Positions 43,331 through 52,069 of a stretch of 64,000 bases of DNA are shown piece by piece. Source of the DNA: Bog-473 sp963730395 (lineage in GTDB: Bacteria > Actinomycetota > Acidimicrobiia > Acidimicrobiales > RAAP-2); NCBI GenBank assembly GCA_963730395.1, contig CAVSSK010000021.1, positions 695,019-759,018 of the forward strand. Direction: 5' to 3'. Within the stretch, counting starts at the first letter, position 1; the number at the start of each line of letters is the position of its first letter. A program made the position numbers and the translations under genes. The notes under the pieces are model-generated. The model was given only the letters and a program-made list of their open reading frames with translations, was not told where the DNA came from and searched no databases.

Positions 43331-45238
43331 TCAGACCGAGGCGATGCCGACCATCGGGGCATTGAGCGGATGGCCTCCCATGGAGCCGAGGAAGGGTGCG
43401 TCGCCATAGGTGAAGATGCCGCCGTCGCCCCCCTGCAGCCAGTAGCCCGCACCGTCGTGGGTCGGCGCCATCCCGATGATGGGCGAGTTCAAGGTGGCGC
43501 CCATCATGGAGCCGTAGGGGGCTGCGTCCCCGAAGTCGGCCACGTTGCCGTTCGCGCTGGCCAGCCAGTAACCAGAGGAGTTGCGGGTCCCCGCCATGCC
43601 GGTGATCCGGTAGCCGCCCGGAGCGAAGGCGGGCTGCCCCTCGAACGGTGCGTTCCCGTAGTTGAAGACCTGACCGTTGGCATCGACCAGCCAGTAGCCG
43701 CCGTGGAGGTAGGACGGCGCCGCCGCCGTGACCGGATAGGCCAGGCCGTCGCCACCGGCTGAGCCGTAGAACGGTGCGTCCCCGAAGGCGAAGACGCCTC
43801 CGTCGCTGGCGATGAGCCAGTAGCCGTGCCCATCCAGAGAGGAGATCATCCCGATGATCGGTTTGTTCAGGATCATGCTCCCCGTCGATCCGTAGAAGCC
43901 GGCGTCGCCGAATGAGAACACGCCGCCGTCGCTCGCCACCAGCCAGTACCCCCGATGGTCAGGGGTCTGTGCCATCCCGACCACGGGCTTGTTGAGCCTC
44001 ATGGATCCGGTCGAGCCGTAGAAGCCGGCAGAACCGAAAGTGAAGACGCCGCCGTCGGAGGCGACCTGCCAGTATCCCGGCGGGGGCGTCGGCGGCCCGG
44101 GACAGGTGGGGCTGGGGGCGGGCGTGGTGCCACCGGCCGGGTCGGCGGTGAGCGACGGCGGACCGCCGTCGGGCCCGAAGCTCAGGTCCGCCAGGTACAT
44201 GGGACGGATGCCGCACGACGAGGTAGCCGATCGTGTTGCCCTGCCAGGCGGCGAAGGCCATGACGGTCTGCCCGCTCGGCAGCGTGTACACGTCGGGGCC
44301 GCCGGGCCCGGACATGCCCGGAGCCGAGCCGAGCAAGGGTTCGGGGGTCGATGGGTCTGTGCACGCCGCCGAAGGGCCGCTCGGACAGGTGGCCCATCCG
44401 ATGGCGTAGGTGGAGGCGCCTTCGTCGCTCCCGGCGTAGAACAGGTAGTAGTGGCGCGCCGAGCCGCCGCCGGTGCCGGCTGCGTACACCATGTCGGGTC
44501 CCTCGACGATGCCGCTCTGCCAGGCCTGGTCGCCATAGGAGGTTCGTCGGTGTGGTGTTGTACAGCGGGATGAGATTCGAGGTCAGCGGAACGGACCAGA
44601 TGGAAGTGGGCCCTCACCGATGTGGTTGCCGTCGCTCTTCCAGATCAGCCACGAGTTCCCCGTGGACGAGTCCGTGAAGACGTCCGGGTCGATGCTGCCG
44701 CCGTAGTTCCCATTGTCGACCGTGTTGCCGGCGTCGGATCCGTCCTGGCAGACCGCTGGCGCACTGTTCGGTGTCGCTGTACGGGCCTTGGGGCGTGGCC
44801 GAGGTGGCCATACCGATGCACTGGTCGCCCGACCAAGCCTCGGTCGCCGTGTAGTACATGACGAAGTCGTTGTCCGCACGTTGTAGACGACGCTGGGAGC
44901 CCAGGTCTCGCCCTCCTTGGCCCAGGAGGGAAGATGGGCAGGGCGTCCAAGCCGTTCATCTGGGTCCAGGTGGTGCCGTTGCTGGACGTCGAGACCTGGA
45001 TGTTGATCGTCTGGCTGGGTGACGCGAAGTTCTGCGTGGCGAAGGCCCAGTAGGTGCTGGTCGCCTGGTCGTACACGACGCTCGGATCAGGAAAGTCCCC
45101 CGGGTGGACAGGGGCCCAGTTGTCCGCGCTCGCGCCGGCGCGGCGACGAGAGGACGGAGAGAGCTGCCGACGACGGCGACGAGCGACGCGAGCAACGACC
45201 GGAGGACGGGCGAGGGGAGGGCGGGCCGGTGCGGTCAT
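43331..45238 (-). pseudogene. Exported GH43-like protein with six C-terminal ASDGG repeats, many frameshifts
   Basis: The C-terminal six units are intact in one frame (GYWLVASDGGVFSFGDAGFYGSTGS and so on, ending PMVGIASV). Upstream, pieces of a secreted five-bladed-propeller glycosidase-like domain are scattered over three frames: LLASLVAVVGSSLRPLVAA (signal), HPGDFPDPSVVYDQATSTYW (GH43-like DPSV start), MYYTATEAWSGDQCIGMATS, then IDPDVFTDSSTGNSWLIWKS and HYYLFYAGSDEGASTYAIGW. DPDVF and DPSVVY with YYTA are arabinanase/GH43-type features. At least five shifts lie between 44150 and 45205, so either a real pseudogene or a locally poor consensus. Substrate would be an arabinan- or xylan-like polysaccharide; not certain. 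Start is approximate. Confidence 0.65.
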
Positions 45239-45564
45239 CGAAGCCGGGGGAGACACCATCCTCCTTGTCGGAAATGAGATCGCCAACGCTCCGATGCTCG
45301 ACATGCTACCACAGGGTGGCCCCTCCATGGGGCGGGACGACGGTTTCGTGGTCGTCGAACCGCCCCCCGTCGGTTACCGATATGTTCCGTCCCCTGCACG
45401 ATGACGACATGCGATTGCCTGGTCCAGTCCGCACAGATCGACGGATCGACGGATCGACATCGACGGATTCGACCGTCCGAAGGACACGACATGGATCGAC
45501 GGATCGAGGACGAGTACGGATCGAAGACGGCGAGAGGACGAACGGATCGGCGAAGGGACCATTG
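45239..45564. other. Divergent intergenic region with CGGATCGA repeats
   Basis: This 326-bp gap separates the GH43-like gene (minus) from the deazaflavin reductase (plus). From about 45435 it holds an 8-bp unit, CGGATCGA, in tandem at 45442-45449 and 45450-45457 and again near 45500, 45517 and 45543, with variants between. No palindrome or open frame with coding character was seen in the rest. The repeats end close to the start codon at 45565, so they may lie in the 5' leader. Confidence 0.7.
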
Positions 45565-46015
45565 ATGAGTGAACGACGCAACTACGTCATCGACGTCGGG
45601 TTCAAGGCCTTGAACCTCGTCCACAAGACCGTACTGAAGGTGACCGGAGGCCGGTGGCCCCGCGATCCTCTTCGGCATGCCCGGAGTGGAGCTGACGACC
45701 ATCGGGCGCAAGAGCGGGCTCCCGCGCTCGACGATGCTGACCTCGCCCGTCCATGACGACAACCGAGTGGTCCTGATCGCCTCCAAGGGCGGTGACGACC
45801 GGGATCCCCAGTGGTACCGCAACCTGACCTCCAACCCCGACGTGGAGATCACGATGCACGGCGAGACCCGCAAGATGCGGGCCAGGACGGCGTCGCCCGA
45901 GGAGAAGGCGGCGATGTGGCCAGACATCGTCGCCACCTACAAGGGATATGCCGGCTACCAGGAGCGGGCCGGCCGGGACATCCCTGTCATCATCTGCGAG
46001 CCCCGCTCGGAGTGA
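45565..46015 (+). CDS. Nitroreductase-family deazaflavin-dependent (Ddn/FDOR-A) protein, one frameshift
   Basis: From ATG 45565 (MSERRNYVIDVGFKALNLVHKTVLKVTGG) the frame slips near 45660 and resumes as FGMPGVELTTIGRKSGLPRSTMLTSPVHDD. The G-R-K-S-G motif, PQWYRNLTSNPDVEITMHGETRKMRART and the C-terminal DIPVIICEP are hallmarks of the F420-dependent Ddn-like split-barrel family. These enzymes reduce quinones or nitro compounds with F420H2. Repaired length is about 150 residues, normal for the family. Transcribed away from the broken GH43-like gene; next gene begins after 86 bp. Confidence 0.82.
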
Positions 46016-46101
46016 CCGCCTGCTCGAACCGACACCGGCGGTGCCGGCGAGCACCCGACACCGCTGAACCGGTCCGCAGGCATGGCGGTACGATGCGGCC
46101 A

Positions 46102-46570
46102 ATGTCGATGGAGCCCTCCGGCTCACCAGGTGAAGACGCAGGGGCACTGACGCAGCGCGGGCCCGGCGCCGGGCGCGGCCGGCGCCGCATTCGACCTCAG
46201 CATGGCCGTGTCACAGCTGGCGTCGAACAGTACGGACCTGCGGATCATGCTGAAGCTGCTGGTGTCCCAGCTGGCCGACGTCCTGGGAGGCCGCATGGTC
46301 GTGGAGCGAGCCGGCGGGCGCTTCCGCAAGTCCGAGGACATCAAGTCAGTGCGCATCACGCTCGGGGACGACACGCTCGAAGCCGTCGTCGAGGGTGCCT
46401 CGGTGCGGTGCAGCATCGGTCATTCCTCCGGTGGCATCCGCATCCGCAGTGAGCAGGTCGGCATGGACGACTGGCTCACCCGGCTCCTGGCCACCCTGCA
46501 ATCGGAGGCCGCCCACAGCGAGCAGACGCGCCTCGCTCTGGAGAACATCGTGATTGGAGGGCAATCGTGA
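46102..46570 (+). CDS. Hypothetical protein, first gene of the YbjQ-like operon (probable frameshift)
   Basis: The well-behaved part is 122 residues from 46202 (MAVSQLASNSTDLRIMLKLLVSQLADVLGGRMVVERAGG...). It is an alpha/beta protein with a middle VRITLGDDTLEAVVEGASVRCSIGHSSGGIRIRSEQV and an amphipathic C-terminal helix. The frame before 46202 continues back as AGAAFDLS and breaks near 46150, where a GC-rich palindrome lies; the acidic start MSMEPSGSPGEDAGALT at 46102 in another frame probably belongs to it. No family recognised. Its TGA overlaps the next gene's GTG (GTGA), so it is cotranslated with the YbjQ-like proteins. Confidence 0.6.
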
Positions 46571-47391
46571 CCGAACAGCCGTCGGAAGTGCCGCCCGAAC
46601 CCGTGGCACATGATCTTCCCAAGGACGCCGCACACCGGCTGGAGGAGCTCGAACACGGTCTCTTCACGTCCGATCTGTCGGTGAACGAGTTCCTCCTGGT
46701 CAAGGAGGCCGGGTTCCATCCGCTGGGCTTCGTGATGGGTTCGTCGATCTACCACATCGGGATCCAGACCAGGAAGTGGGGGGAGAGCCAGGAGCTGACC
46801 AAGCTCACCGAGGCGATGTACACGGCCCGGGAGCTGGCGATGAACCGCATGGAGGAGGAGGCGGTGGAGCTCGGCGCCGACGGGGTCGTCGGGGTCCGCC
46901 TCGACGTCAACTACTACGAATGGGGCAACGACTCCGCCGAGTTCATAGCCTTCGGCACGGCGGTCAAGGCCGAGGACGGGACGTCGTACCTCAACGCACT
47001 GGGCAAGCCGTTCACGTCCGATCTCTCCGGTCAGGACTTCTGGACGCTCATGCAGACCGGCCACGTGCCGCAGGGGCTCGTCATGGGCACCTGCGTGTTC
47101 CACATCGCGCACCGCAAGCTCACCCAGGCGCTCGGATCAATGGGCCAGAACGTGGAGCTGCCCAACTTCACGCAGGCCCTCTACGAGGCGCGGGAGCTCG
47201 CGATGACGCGCATGCAGGACGAGGCGGGTCGGCTCAATGCCAGCGGCATCGTCGGCGTCCGCCTCGAGGAGAAGTCCCATCAGTGGGGCTCGCACACCAT
47301 CGAGTTCCTGGCGCTGGGGACAGCGGTGACCAAGAGCAGCGGGGAGGTCACGCTGCCCCGGCCGACCACGATCATCTCGCTCGACAACTGA
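46567..47391 (+). CDS. Two-module YbjQ-like (UPF0145/heavy-metal-binding-type) protein
   Basis: 274 residues with two copies of the module. The first is FTSDLSVNEFLLVKEAGFHPLGFVMGSS ... MYTARELAMNRMEEEAVELGADGVVGVRLDV ... EFIAFGTAV (residues about 32-140). The second is FTSDLSGQDFWTLMQTGHVPQGLVMGTCVF ... LYEARELAMTRMQDEAGRLNASGIVGVRLEE ... EFLALGTAV. The A-x-x-x-A-x-x-x-G-A-x-G-V-V-G-V-R pattern is that of YbjQ/UPF0145 proteins, pentameric barrels annotated as heavy-metal binding without firm proof. Start GTG 46567 overlaps the previous stop; the stop overlaps the next ATG (TGATG). Confidence 0.8.
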   Translation: MTEQPSEVPPEPVAHDLPKDAAHRLEELEHGLFTSDLSVNEFLLVKEAGFHPLGFVMGSSIYHIGIQTRKWGESQELTKLTEAMYTARELAMNRMEEEAVELGADGVVGVRLDVNYYEWGNDSAEFIAFGTAVKAEDGTSYLNALGKPFTSDLSGQDFWTLMQTGHVPQGLVMGTCVFHIAHRKLTQALGSMGQNVELPNFTQALYEARELAMTRMQDEAGRLNASGIVGVRLEEKSHQWGSHTIEFLALGTAVTKSSGEVTLPRPTTIISLDN

Positions 47392-48296
47392 TGGCCGACG
47401 TACCGGTCGACCTTCCCGAGGCGGCGGTCCGCCGGCTCGAGTCGACTGCGTTCTCCTCGGGGCTCACGGTGCCCGACTTCGCCGCCTGCCTCGATCTCGG
47501 GTTGCAACCCGTCGCTCTTGTCCAGGGTTTCTGCGTCATGCAGTGGGGCTGGTACGGGCAGGGCTCGGGGTACATGCGCGGCATGTCGCCCTACGTCGGC
47601 GGGCCGCAGACAGCGGGCTCGTACTCTGAGACCTACCGGTGTCCCCATGGCTTCGTGTCCAACGAGCACCGCACCTGGGGCCAGAACCTCGAGCAGCCGT
47701 GGGTCGAAGCCGCCTGGGCCCAGGGCTACGGGTCCGCCTACCAGCGCATGCTCGAGGAGGCCACCGCTCAGGGTGCCCACGGCGTCATCGGCGTGGTGGA
47801 TCGGGTGTCCAACGTCGCCGACTCGGGGACCACCGAGTTCCACTTCCTGGGCACCGCCGTGACGGTCGAGGGTGGGCCGCCTCCGGCCGGCGGGGTGCCG
47901 TGGAGCACGTATCTCGCCGGGCAGCGCCTGACCAAGTCGATCGAGGCCGGGTTCATGCCCGTGGCGGTCGTGGCCTCGCTGGCGTCGGTCCGGGTCTGGG
48001 CCTACTGCATGACCGAGTACTTGATGGAGGGCACGATGGGGTGGGGGGTGCCGACGGGGCCGCAACTCGTCGAGCAGGTGAGCAGGGCCCACATGGCGAC
48101 GCGCCAGTTGGCCCGCAAGCACGTCCGCGAGCAGCTGGCGGGCGACGAGCTCCACGGCGCCACCATCGACGTGGTCACCCGGGAGCTGTCCCAGGGCGAC
48201 GAAGTCGTCGACTGCACGTTGCGCGGCAACCGCGTGCGGCGCTTCAAGGACTTCGATCAGGTCGTGCTCCCGAGGCCGACGGTGCGCCTCGCATGA
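47391..48296 (+). CDS. YbjQ-like protein with two diverged modules
   Basis: 301 residues from ATG 47391. The first module is FSSGLTVPDFAACLDLGLQPVALVQGFCVMQW with a Gly/Tyr-rich insert (GWYGQGSGYMRGMSPYVGG) and ends AYQRMLEEATAQGAHGVIGVVDRV ... EFHFLGTAV. The second module is PWSTYLAGQRLTKSIEAGFMPVAVVASL ... ATRQLARKHVREQLAGDELHGATIDVVTREL, with a weaker core. It is a diverged paralog of the preceding gene, coupled at both ends (TGATG and ATGA). Role unknown; binding of metal or nucleic acid has been proposed for YbjQ relatives. Confidence 0.75.
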   Translation: MADVPVDLPEAAVRRLESTAFSSGLTVPDFAACLDLGLQPVALVQGFCVMQWGWYGQGSGYMRGMSPYVGGPQTAGSYSETYRCPHGFVSNEHRTWGQNLEQPWVEAAWAQGYGSAYQRMLEEATAQGAHGVIGVVDRVSNVADSGTTEFHFLGTAVTVEGGPPPAGGVPWSTYLAGQRLTKSIEAGFMPVAVVASLASVRVWAYCMTEYLMEGTMGWGVPTGPQLVEQVSRAHMATRQLARKHVREQLAGDELHGATIDVVTRELSQGDEVVDCTLRGNRVRRFKDFDQVVLPRPTVRLA

Positions 48297-49184
48297 CGTC
48301 CGCCGCGGGCACTGGCCCGGGGACCGATGTGCGCGCCGAGATGCTCCTCGGCGCGCGGGCCGCTGGCTACCGCCGCTCCTCCGTCGCAGAAGCGGGGCAT
48401 CACGTCCGATCTGTCCGTCGACGAGGCGCTGCTGCTTCACGCCGCCGGCTGGGAGCCGCTCGACCTGGTGTGCGGCGTGGCCGTGGTGTCCGTCCCGGTC
48501 GGAGTCTGGAACTGGGGGAGAGGCTCGATCTCGCTCGCCTCGGACGCCCACGACGCAGCCGTGGACCAGGCCACGGGACAACTGCGCGGCGAGTGCAGCA
48601 AGGTGCATGGCCACGGCGTCGTCGGAGTGCGCTTCGAGGTGTCGGTGCGCACGCACCATATCGACGTCGAGCTCGTGGGCACCGCCGTGCGACCGATCGA
48701 CGGCAAGGATGCACGGGGCAACGACGCCGCTCAGGCCATGCCCTTCGTGTCCGACCTCTCGGCCCGCGACTTCACGCTGCTCCAGCGAGCCGGCTGGATG
48801 CCGGTCGGACTCGCCTTCGGTGCCAGCTTCGTCTATGCCCCCCGCCGCACGGCAGGCGCGGCGATGAAGCAGTCGACCCAGAACGTCGAGCTGACCAACT
48901 ACACGGAGGCCATGTACTCTGCCCGCGAGTCGGCCATGGAGAAGATGCAGCGCTCGGCGCTGCAGGTCGGGGGTCAGGGGGTGGTGGAGGTGAAGGTCAC
49001 CGAGGGCCCGATGAGCTTCGCTCGCCACGCCGTCGGGTTCACGGCCTGGGGCACGGCGGTCCGCCTCGTTGCCGAGGCACACCAGTTCGTCCAGCCAGAG
49101 CTCGTGCTCCCGCTGGACGACGCCGTCGTCACCTTCGAGGCCGAGAGCTTGCGTGGTGCCCCCGCGAAAGGCCGGCGCCGGTGA
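48293..49184 (+). CDS. Two-module YbjQ-like protein, one frameshift
   Basis: ATG 48293 overlaps the preceding stop. The first 30 residues (MTSAAGTGPGTDVRAEMLLG) are in a different frame from the rest; a base error lies near 48385-48400. The main part has ITSDLSVDEALLLHAAGWEPLDLVCG ... VHGHGVVGVRFEV ... ELVGTAVR, then FVSDLSARDFTLLQRAGWMPVGLAFG ... MYSARESAMEKMQRSALQVGGQGVVEVKV ... FTAWGTAVR. Two full modules, as in the gene at 46567. A downstream alternative start (48327) exists. Its TGA overlaps the GTG of the next gene. Confidence 0.72.
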
Positions 49185-49591
49185 GCCCGGAGCGGGATTG
49201 GGCCGAGTGGGCGCGCACGTTCGAGTCGATTGACGGGCCAGACGAGTTCGCCGCACTCTTCGCTCCCGGGGGCCTCTTCTGCGACCCGGTGACGCCGTGG
49301 ACCACCGACCTGCACAAGGTGGCCCGGGACACCGACGCCATCTTCCCCGACTGGTCGCAGCGAGTGGACCGGATCAGAGGCGGTGCGGACTGGGCCGTCT
49401 TCGAGTGGACCGGCACCGGGACGTTCACCATGGGTGACGGGCCAGGGATCGCCATCACCATGCAGGGCGCGACCGTGATCGACGTGGACGCCGACGGCAA
49501 GGTCACCTCGTGGCGCGACTACCTCGACACCAACGAGCCGACACAGCAGATTCAGTCCGGCCTCCACGGGGCCCATCCAGAGGGCGGCTGA
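49181..49591 (+). CDS. NTF2/SnoaL-like fold protein
   Basis: 136 residues from GTG 49181 (GTGA overlap). The features of the NTF2 cone fold are WARTFESIDGPDEFAALFAPGGLFCDPVTPW, ... VFEWTGTGTF ... AITMQGATVIDVDADGKVTSWRDYLDT. The W-R-D-Y-x-D ending is typical of SnoaL-like limonene-epoxide-hydrolase or ketosteroid-isomerase relatives. A catalytic role would need an Asp in the pocket; DYLDT offers candidates. Last gene of the five-gene overlapping operon. Convergent with the di-iron gene 8 bp away. Confidence 0.8.
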   Translation: MSPERDWAEWARTFESIDGPDEFAALFAPGGLFCDPVTPWTTDLHKVARDTDAIFPDWSQRVDRIRGGADWAVFEWTGTGTFTMGDGPGIAITMQGATVIDVDADGKVTSWRDYLDTNEPTQQIQSGLHGAHPEGG

Positions 49592-49599
49592 CTCAGGAT

Positions 49600-50685
49600 T
49601 CAGGCCTGCTCGGCCACCGCCTTCACGTGGGCCATGCGGACGTCGCGGGCCTCGTCATACTCCTGCGCCGCCTTCTCGTCGTCGGCCATCTCCGAGTCGA
49701 TGTCGGTCTCGGCCCAGCCGATCACGCCCATCTCCTCGAAGGCCGACCGCAGCTTGGGCCCCCATAGGCCGATGTCGCGCAGGATCGGCACGATCCGCAT
49801 GAAGAGGAAATTGCGGAACATCCGCAACGTCTCGCTGTTCTCGACATAGACGCCGATCTCGGGCGGAAGTTCGAGACGCTCCCAGATCTCCTCGCCCAGG
49901 AAACGGTCCCGCATCAGGTAGCACGCCTCGATGCAGAAGGCCTCCCGCTCGTCGCGCTCGGCCTGGGTGAGCTGCGGGTAGTAGTCGCGGAGCGCCAGGC
50001 GCCCGAACATCACGTGGCGTGCCTCGTCCTGCATGACGTAGGCGTTCAACGCCTTGGCCAACGGCTCGGTGGCGTTGTTACGAATGATCCCGAAGGCCGC
50101 CAGCGCCAGCCCTTCAACCAGCACCTGCATGCCGAGATACGTCATGTCCCACCGGCTGTCGGCGATCACGTCGTCGAGCAGCGCCTTGAGATACTTGTTG
50201 AGCGGGTAGACCATCTGCACCTTCTCGTGCAGGTAGCGGCTGTACACCTCGACGTGGCGCGCCTCGTCGATCACCTGCGTGGCCGCGTAGAACTTCGAGT
50301 CGATGTCGGGGACCGTCTGCACGATCTTGGCCGTGCAGATCAGGGCGCCCTGTTCGCCGTGCATGAACTGGCTGAAGCGCCAGGCCTCGAAGTGTCGCCG
50401 CAGCTCGCCCTTGCGCTCGTCCGACATCTTGTCCCACCACTCCGTCCCGAAGATGGGCACCATCTCGTCGGGCATCCCGACCGGGTTGGTCAGGTCGACC
50501 TCCTGGCTCCAGTCCAAGCGGTCGCTGCCGATCCACTGGCGCCGTGTGCCCTTGTCGTAGAGGCGCAGCAGCTGGTCGCGCCCACCGGTGTAGTTGAAGT
50601 CGAACATCGTCGTGGACGGCGACTCGATCCCCCACTTCGGCTCGAAGGCGAGGTTCGAGTCGGTGCTCGACGGGATGGTGGTCAT
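49600..50685 (-). CDS. Ferritin-like di-iron protein (R2-like)
   Basis: 361 residues from ATG 50685, preferred over one 18 bases upstream because AAGGGGG lies at good spacing. Four-helix-bundle ligands are visible: HGEQGAL (Glu), TQVIDEARHVEVYSRYL (E-A-R-H), VLVEGLALAAF (Glu) and MQDEARHVMFG (E-A-R-H). This is the E/ExxH/E/ExxH set of ferritin-like oxygenase or RNR-R2-related proteins. The family is common beside dehydrogenase genes in actinobacteria and its substrate is unknown. It lies 141 bp downstream of the zinc dehydrogenase on the same strand, suggesting one pathway. Confidence 0.85.
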   Translation of the reverse strand: MTTIPSSTDSNLAFEPKWGIESPSTTMFDFNYTGGRDQLLRLYDKGTRRQWIGSDRLDWSQEVDLTNPVGMPDEMVPIFGTEWWDKMSDERKGELRRHFEAWRFSQFMHGEQGALICTAKIVQTVPDIDSKFYAATQVIDEARHVEVYSRYLHEKVQMVYPLNKYLKALLDDVIADSRWDMTYLGMQVLVEGLALAAFGIIRNNATEPLAKALNAYVMQDEARHVMFGRLALRDYYPQLTQAERDEREAFCIEACYLMRDRFLGEEIWERLELPPEIGVYVENSETLRMFRNFLFMRIVPILRDIGLWGPKLRSAFEEMGVIGWAETDIDSEMADDEKAAQEYDEARDVRMAHVKAVAEQA

Positions 50686-50826
50686 GGGGCCCCCTTGGGT
50701 CATGTGTGATCGGTTGTGCAGCGCCGCCCCCGCTCGCCAAGGCTACGTCGCGTGCGGTCCGGACGTCATCCGGAGAGGCCGCCCCGTCGATCTGCCGGAG
50801 TGCTCCAGGGGAGTGCGACCCGCCAT

Positions 50827-52059
50827 TCAGCGGAAGTCGAACGCAACCTTGATGGCGCCGCTCTCCTCCTGGGTCGCCAGCGCGATGAACGCCTCCCGCC
50901 ACTGATCCAGCCGGAAGGTGTGGGTGAGCATGCCCGTCAGGTCCACGCGCCCCTGCTCGGCGAGACGTAGGTAGTGGGCGATCCCGTGCATCCGGATCCC
51001 GTCGACCTCCTCCACGCCGAACGCGTTGGAGCCCACCCAGGAGATCTCCTTGAAGTACAGAGGCGACCACTCCCAGCGCTCCGGCGCGTGGACGCCGCTC
51101 TTGACCATGGTGCCGCGCTGCTTGAGGAGGCGGACCCCGATCTCCGCGGTCTGCGCCGTGCCCACGGTGTCGTAGACGACGTCGAAGCCGCCCGGGTGCG
51201 CCATCGGCAGTGCATCACCGCCGAACTTCTGCAGCACACCGCCGGACCATGCCGCCGCCTCCTCGAGCAACTGCTCGACCGGGAACGGGTTCACGACGGT
51301 CGCCCCCAGTCGCCGGGCCAGCGCGGCCTGGGCTGGAAAGCGCGCCACCACCATGATCTCGACGTCGGGGTAGAGCGCTCGCACGATGGCGGTGGCGCAG
51401 CTCCCCAGCGCGCCACCGCCGTAGATGAGCACCTTGCCCCCCGGCGGTGGTGGGTGTCTCGTGACCGAGTGCAGCGACACCGCGAACGGATCGCCGATGA
51501 CGGCCACCTCGTCACTGACGCTGTCGGGCACCGGAATGAGCATGGACTCGTGCGCGGGCAGGTACTCGGCAAAACCGCCGGGTGCGTCCCTCGACGTTCC
51601 GGTGTGGATGCCCGCCGCGATCGGCCCTTCGGTGAAGTGCCAGCACAGGCTGTAGTCGCCGTCCTGGCACGATGGGCAGGGGGGGTCGATGCCCCGGGGA
51701 CCGCAGGAGAGCCAAGGGTTGAGGACCACCCGCTGCCCGACCTCGAGCGTATTCACCGCCGGGCCGACCTCGACGACGTCGGCGACGACTTCGTGGCCGA
51801 ACACGGTGGGGAAGGAGAAGTACCCGTTCAGAGCACTGTCCCCGAAGTCGTCCCCGAAGTCCATGAAGACCATCTTGGCGTCGGAGCCGCAGATCCCGGT
51901 CAGGCGGGTCTTCGCCACCGCCCAGTCGTCACGGATGAGCCCGGGCCGCTCCAGTTCCTTCATGACCATGGGTACCCGGGAGAGACCGACCATCAGATGG
52001 TTCGACTCGTCGGGCGGCGTCCAACTCTCAGGTCGGACGCCGTAGAGAAGACCTTGCAT
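50827..52059 (-). CDS. Zinc-binding alcohol dehydrogenase (MDR) family protein
   Basis: 410 residues. Catalytic-zinc features: GICGSDAKMVF (Cys-Gly-Ser-Asp), FGHEVVADVVEVG (GHE), and DPFAVSLHSVTRH. A structural-zinc-like Cys set is SCGPRGIDPPCPSCQDGDYSLCWHF. NAD(P) loop: VLIYGGGALGSCATAIVRALYP. The enzyme oxidises an alcohol or polyol or reduces an aldehyde; the substrate is open. The long N-terminus before the zinc site is about 60 residues. Transcribed toward the di-iron gene, with 10 bp separating it from the upstream DUF4190 gene on the same strand. Confidence 0.88.
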   Translation of the reverse strand: MQGLLYGVRPESWTPPDESNHLMVGLSRVPMVMKELERPGLIRDDWAVAKTRLTGICGSDAKMVFMDFGDDFGDSALNGYFSFPTVFGHEVVADVVEVGPAVNTLEVGQRVVLNPWLSCGPRGIDPPCPSCQDGDYSLCWHFTEGPIAAGIHTGTSRDAPGGFAEYLPAHESMLIPVPDSVSDEVAVIGDPFAVSLHSVTRHPPPPGGKVLIYGGGALGSCATAIVRALYPDVEIMVVARFPAQAALARRLGATVVNPFPVEQLLEEAAAWSGGVLQKFGGDALPMAHPGGFDVVYDTVGTAQTAEIGVRLLKQRGTMVKSGVHAPERWEWSPLYFKEISWVGSNAFGVEEVDGIRMHGIAHYLRLAEQGRVDLTGMLTHTFRLDQWREAFIALATQEESGAIKVAFDFR

Positions 52060-52069
52060 GCAGACGCTC

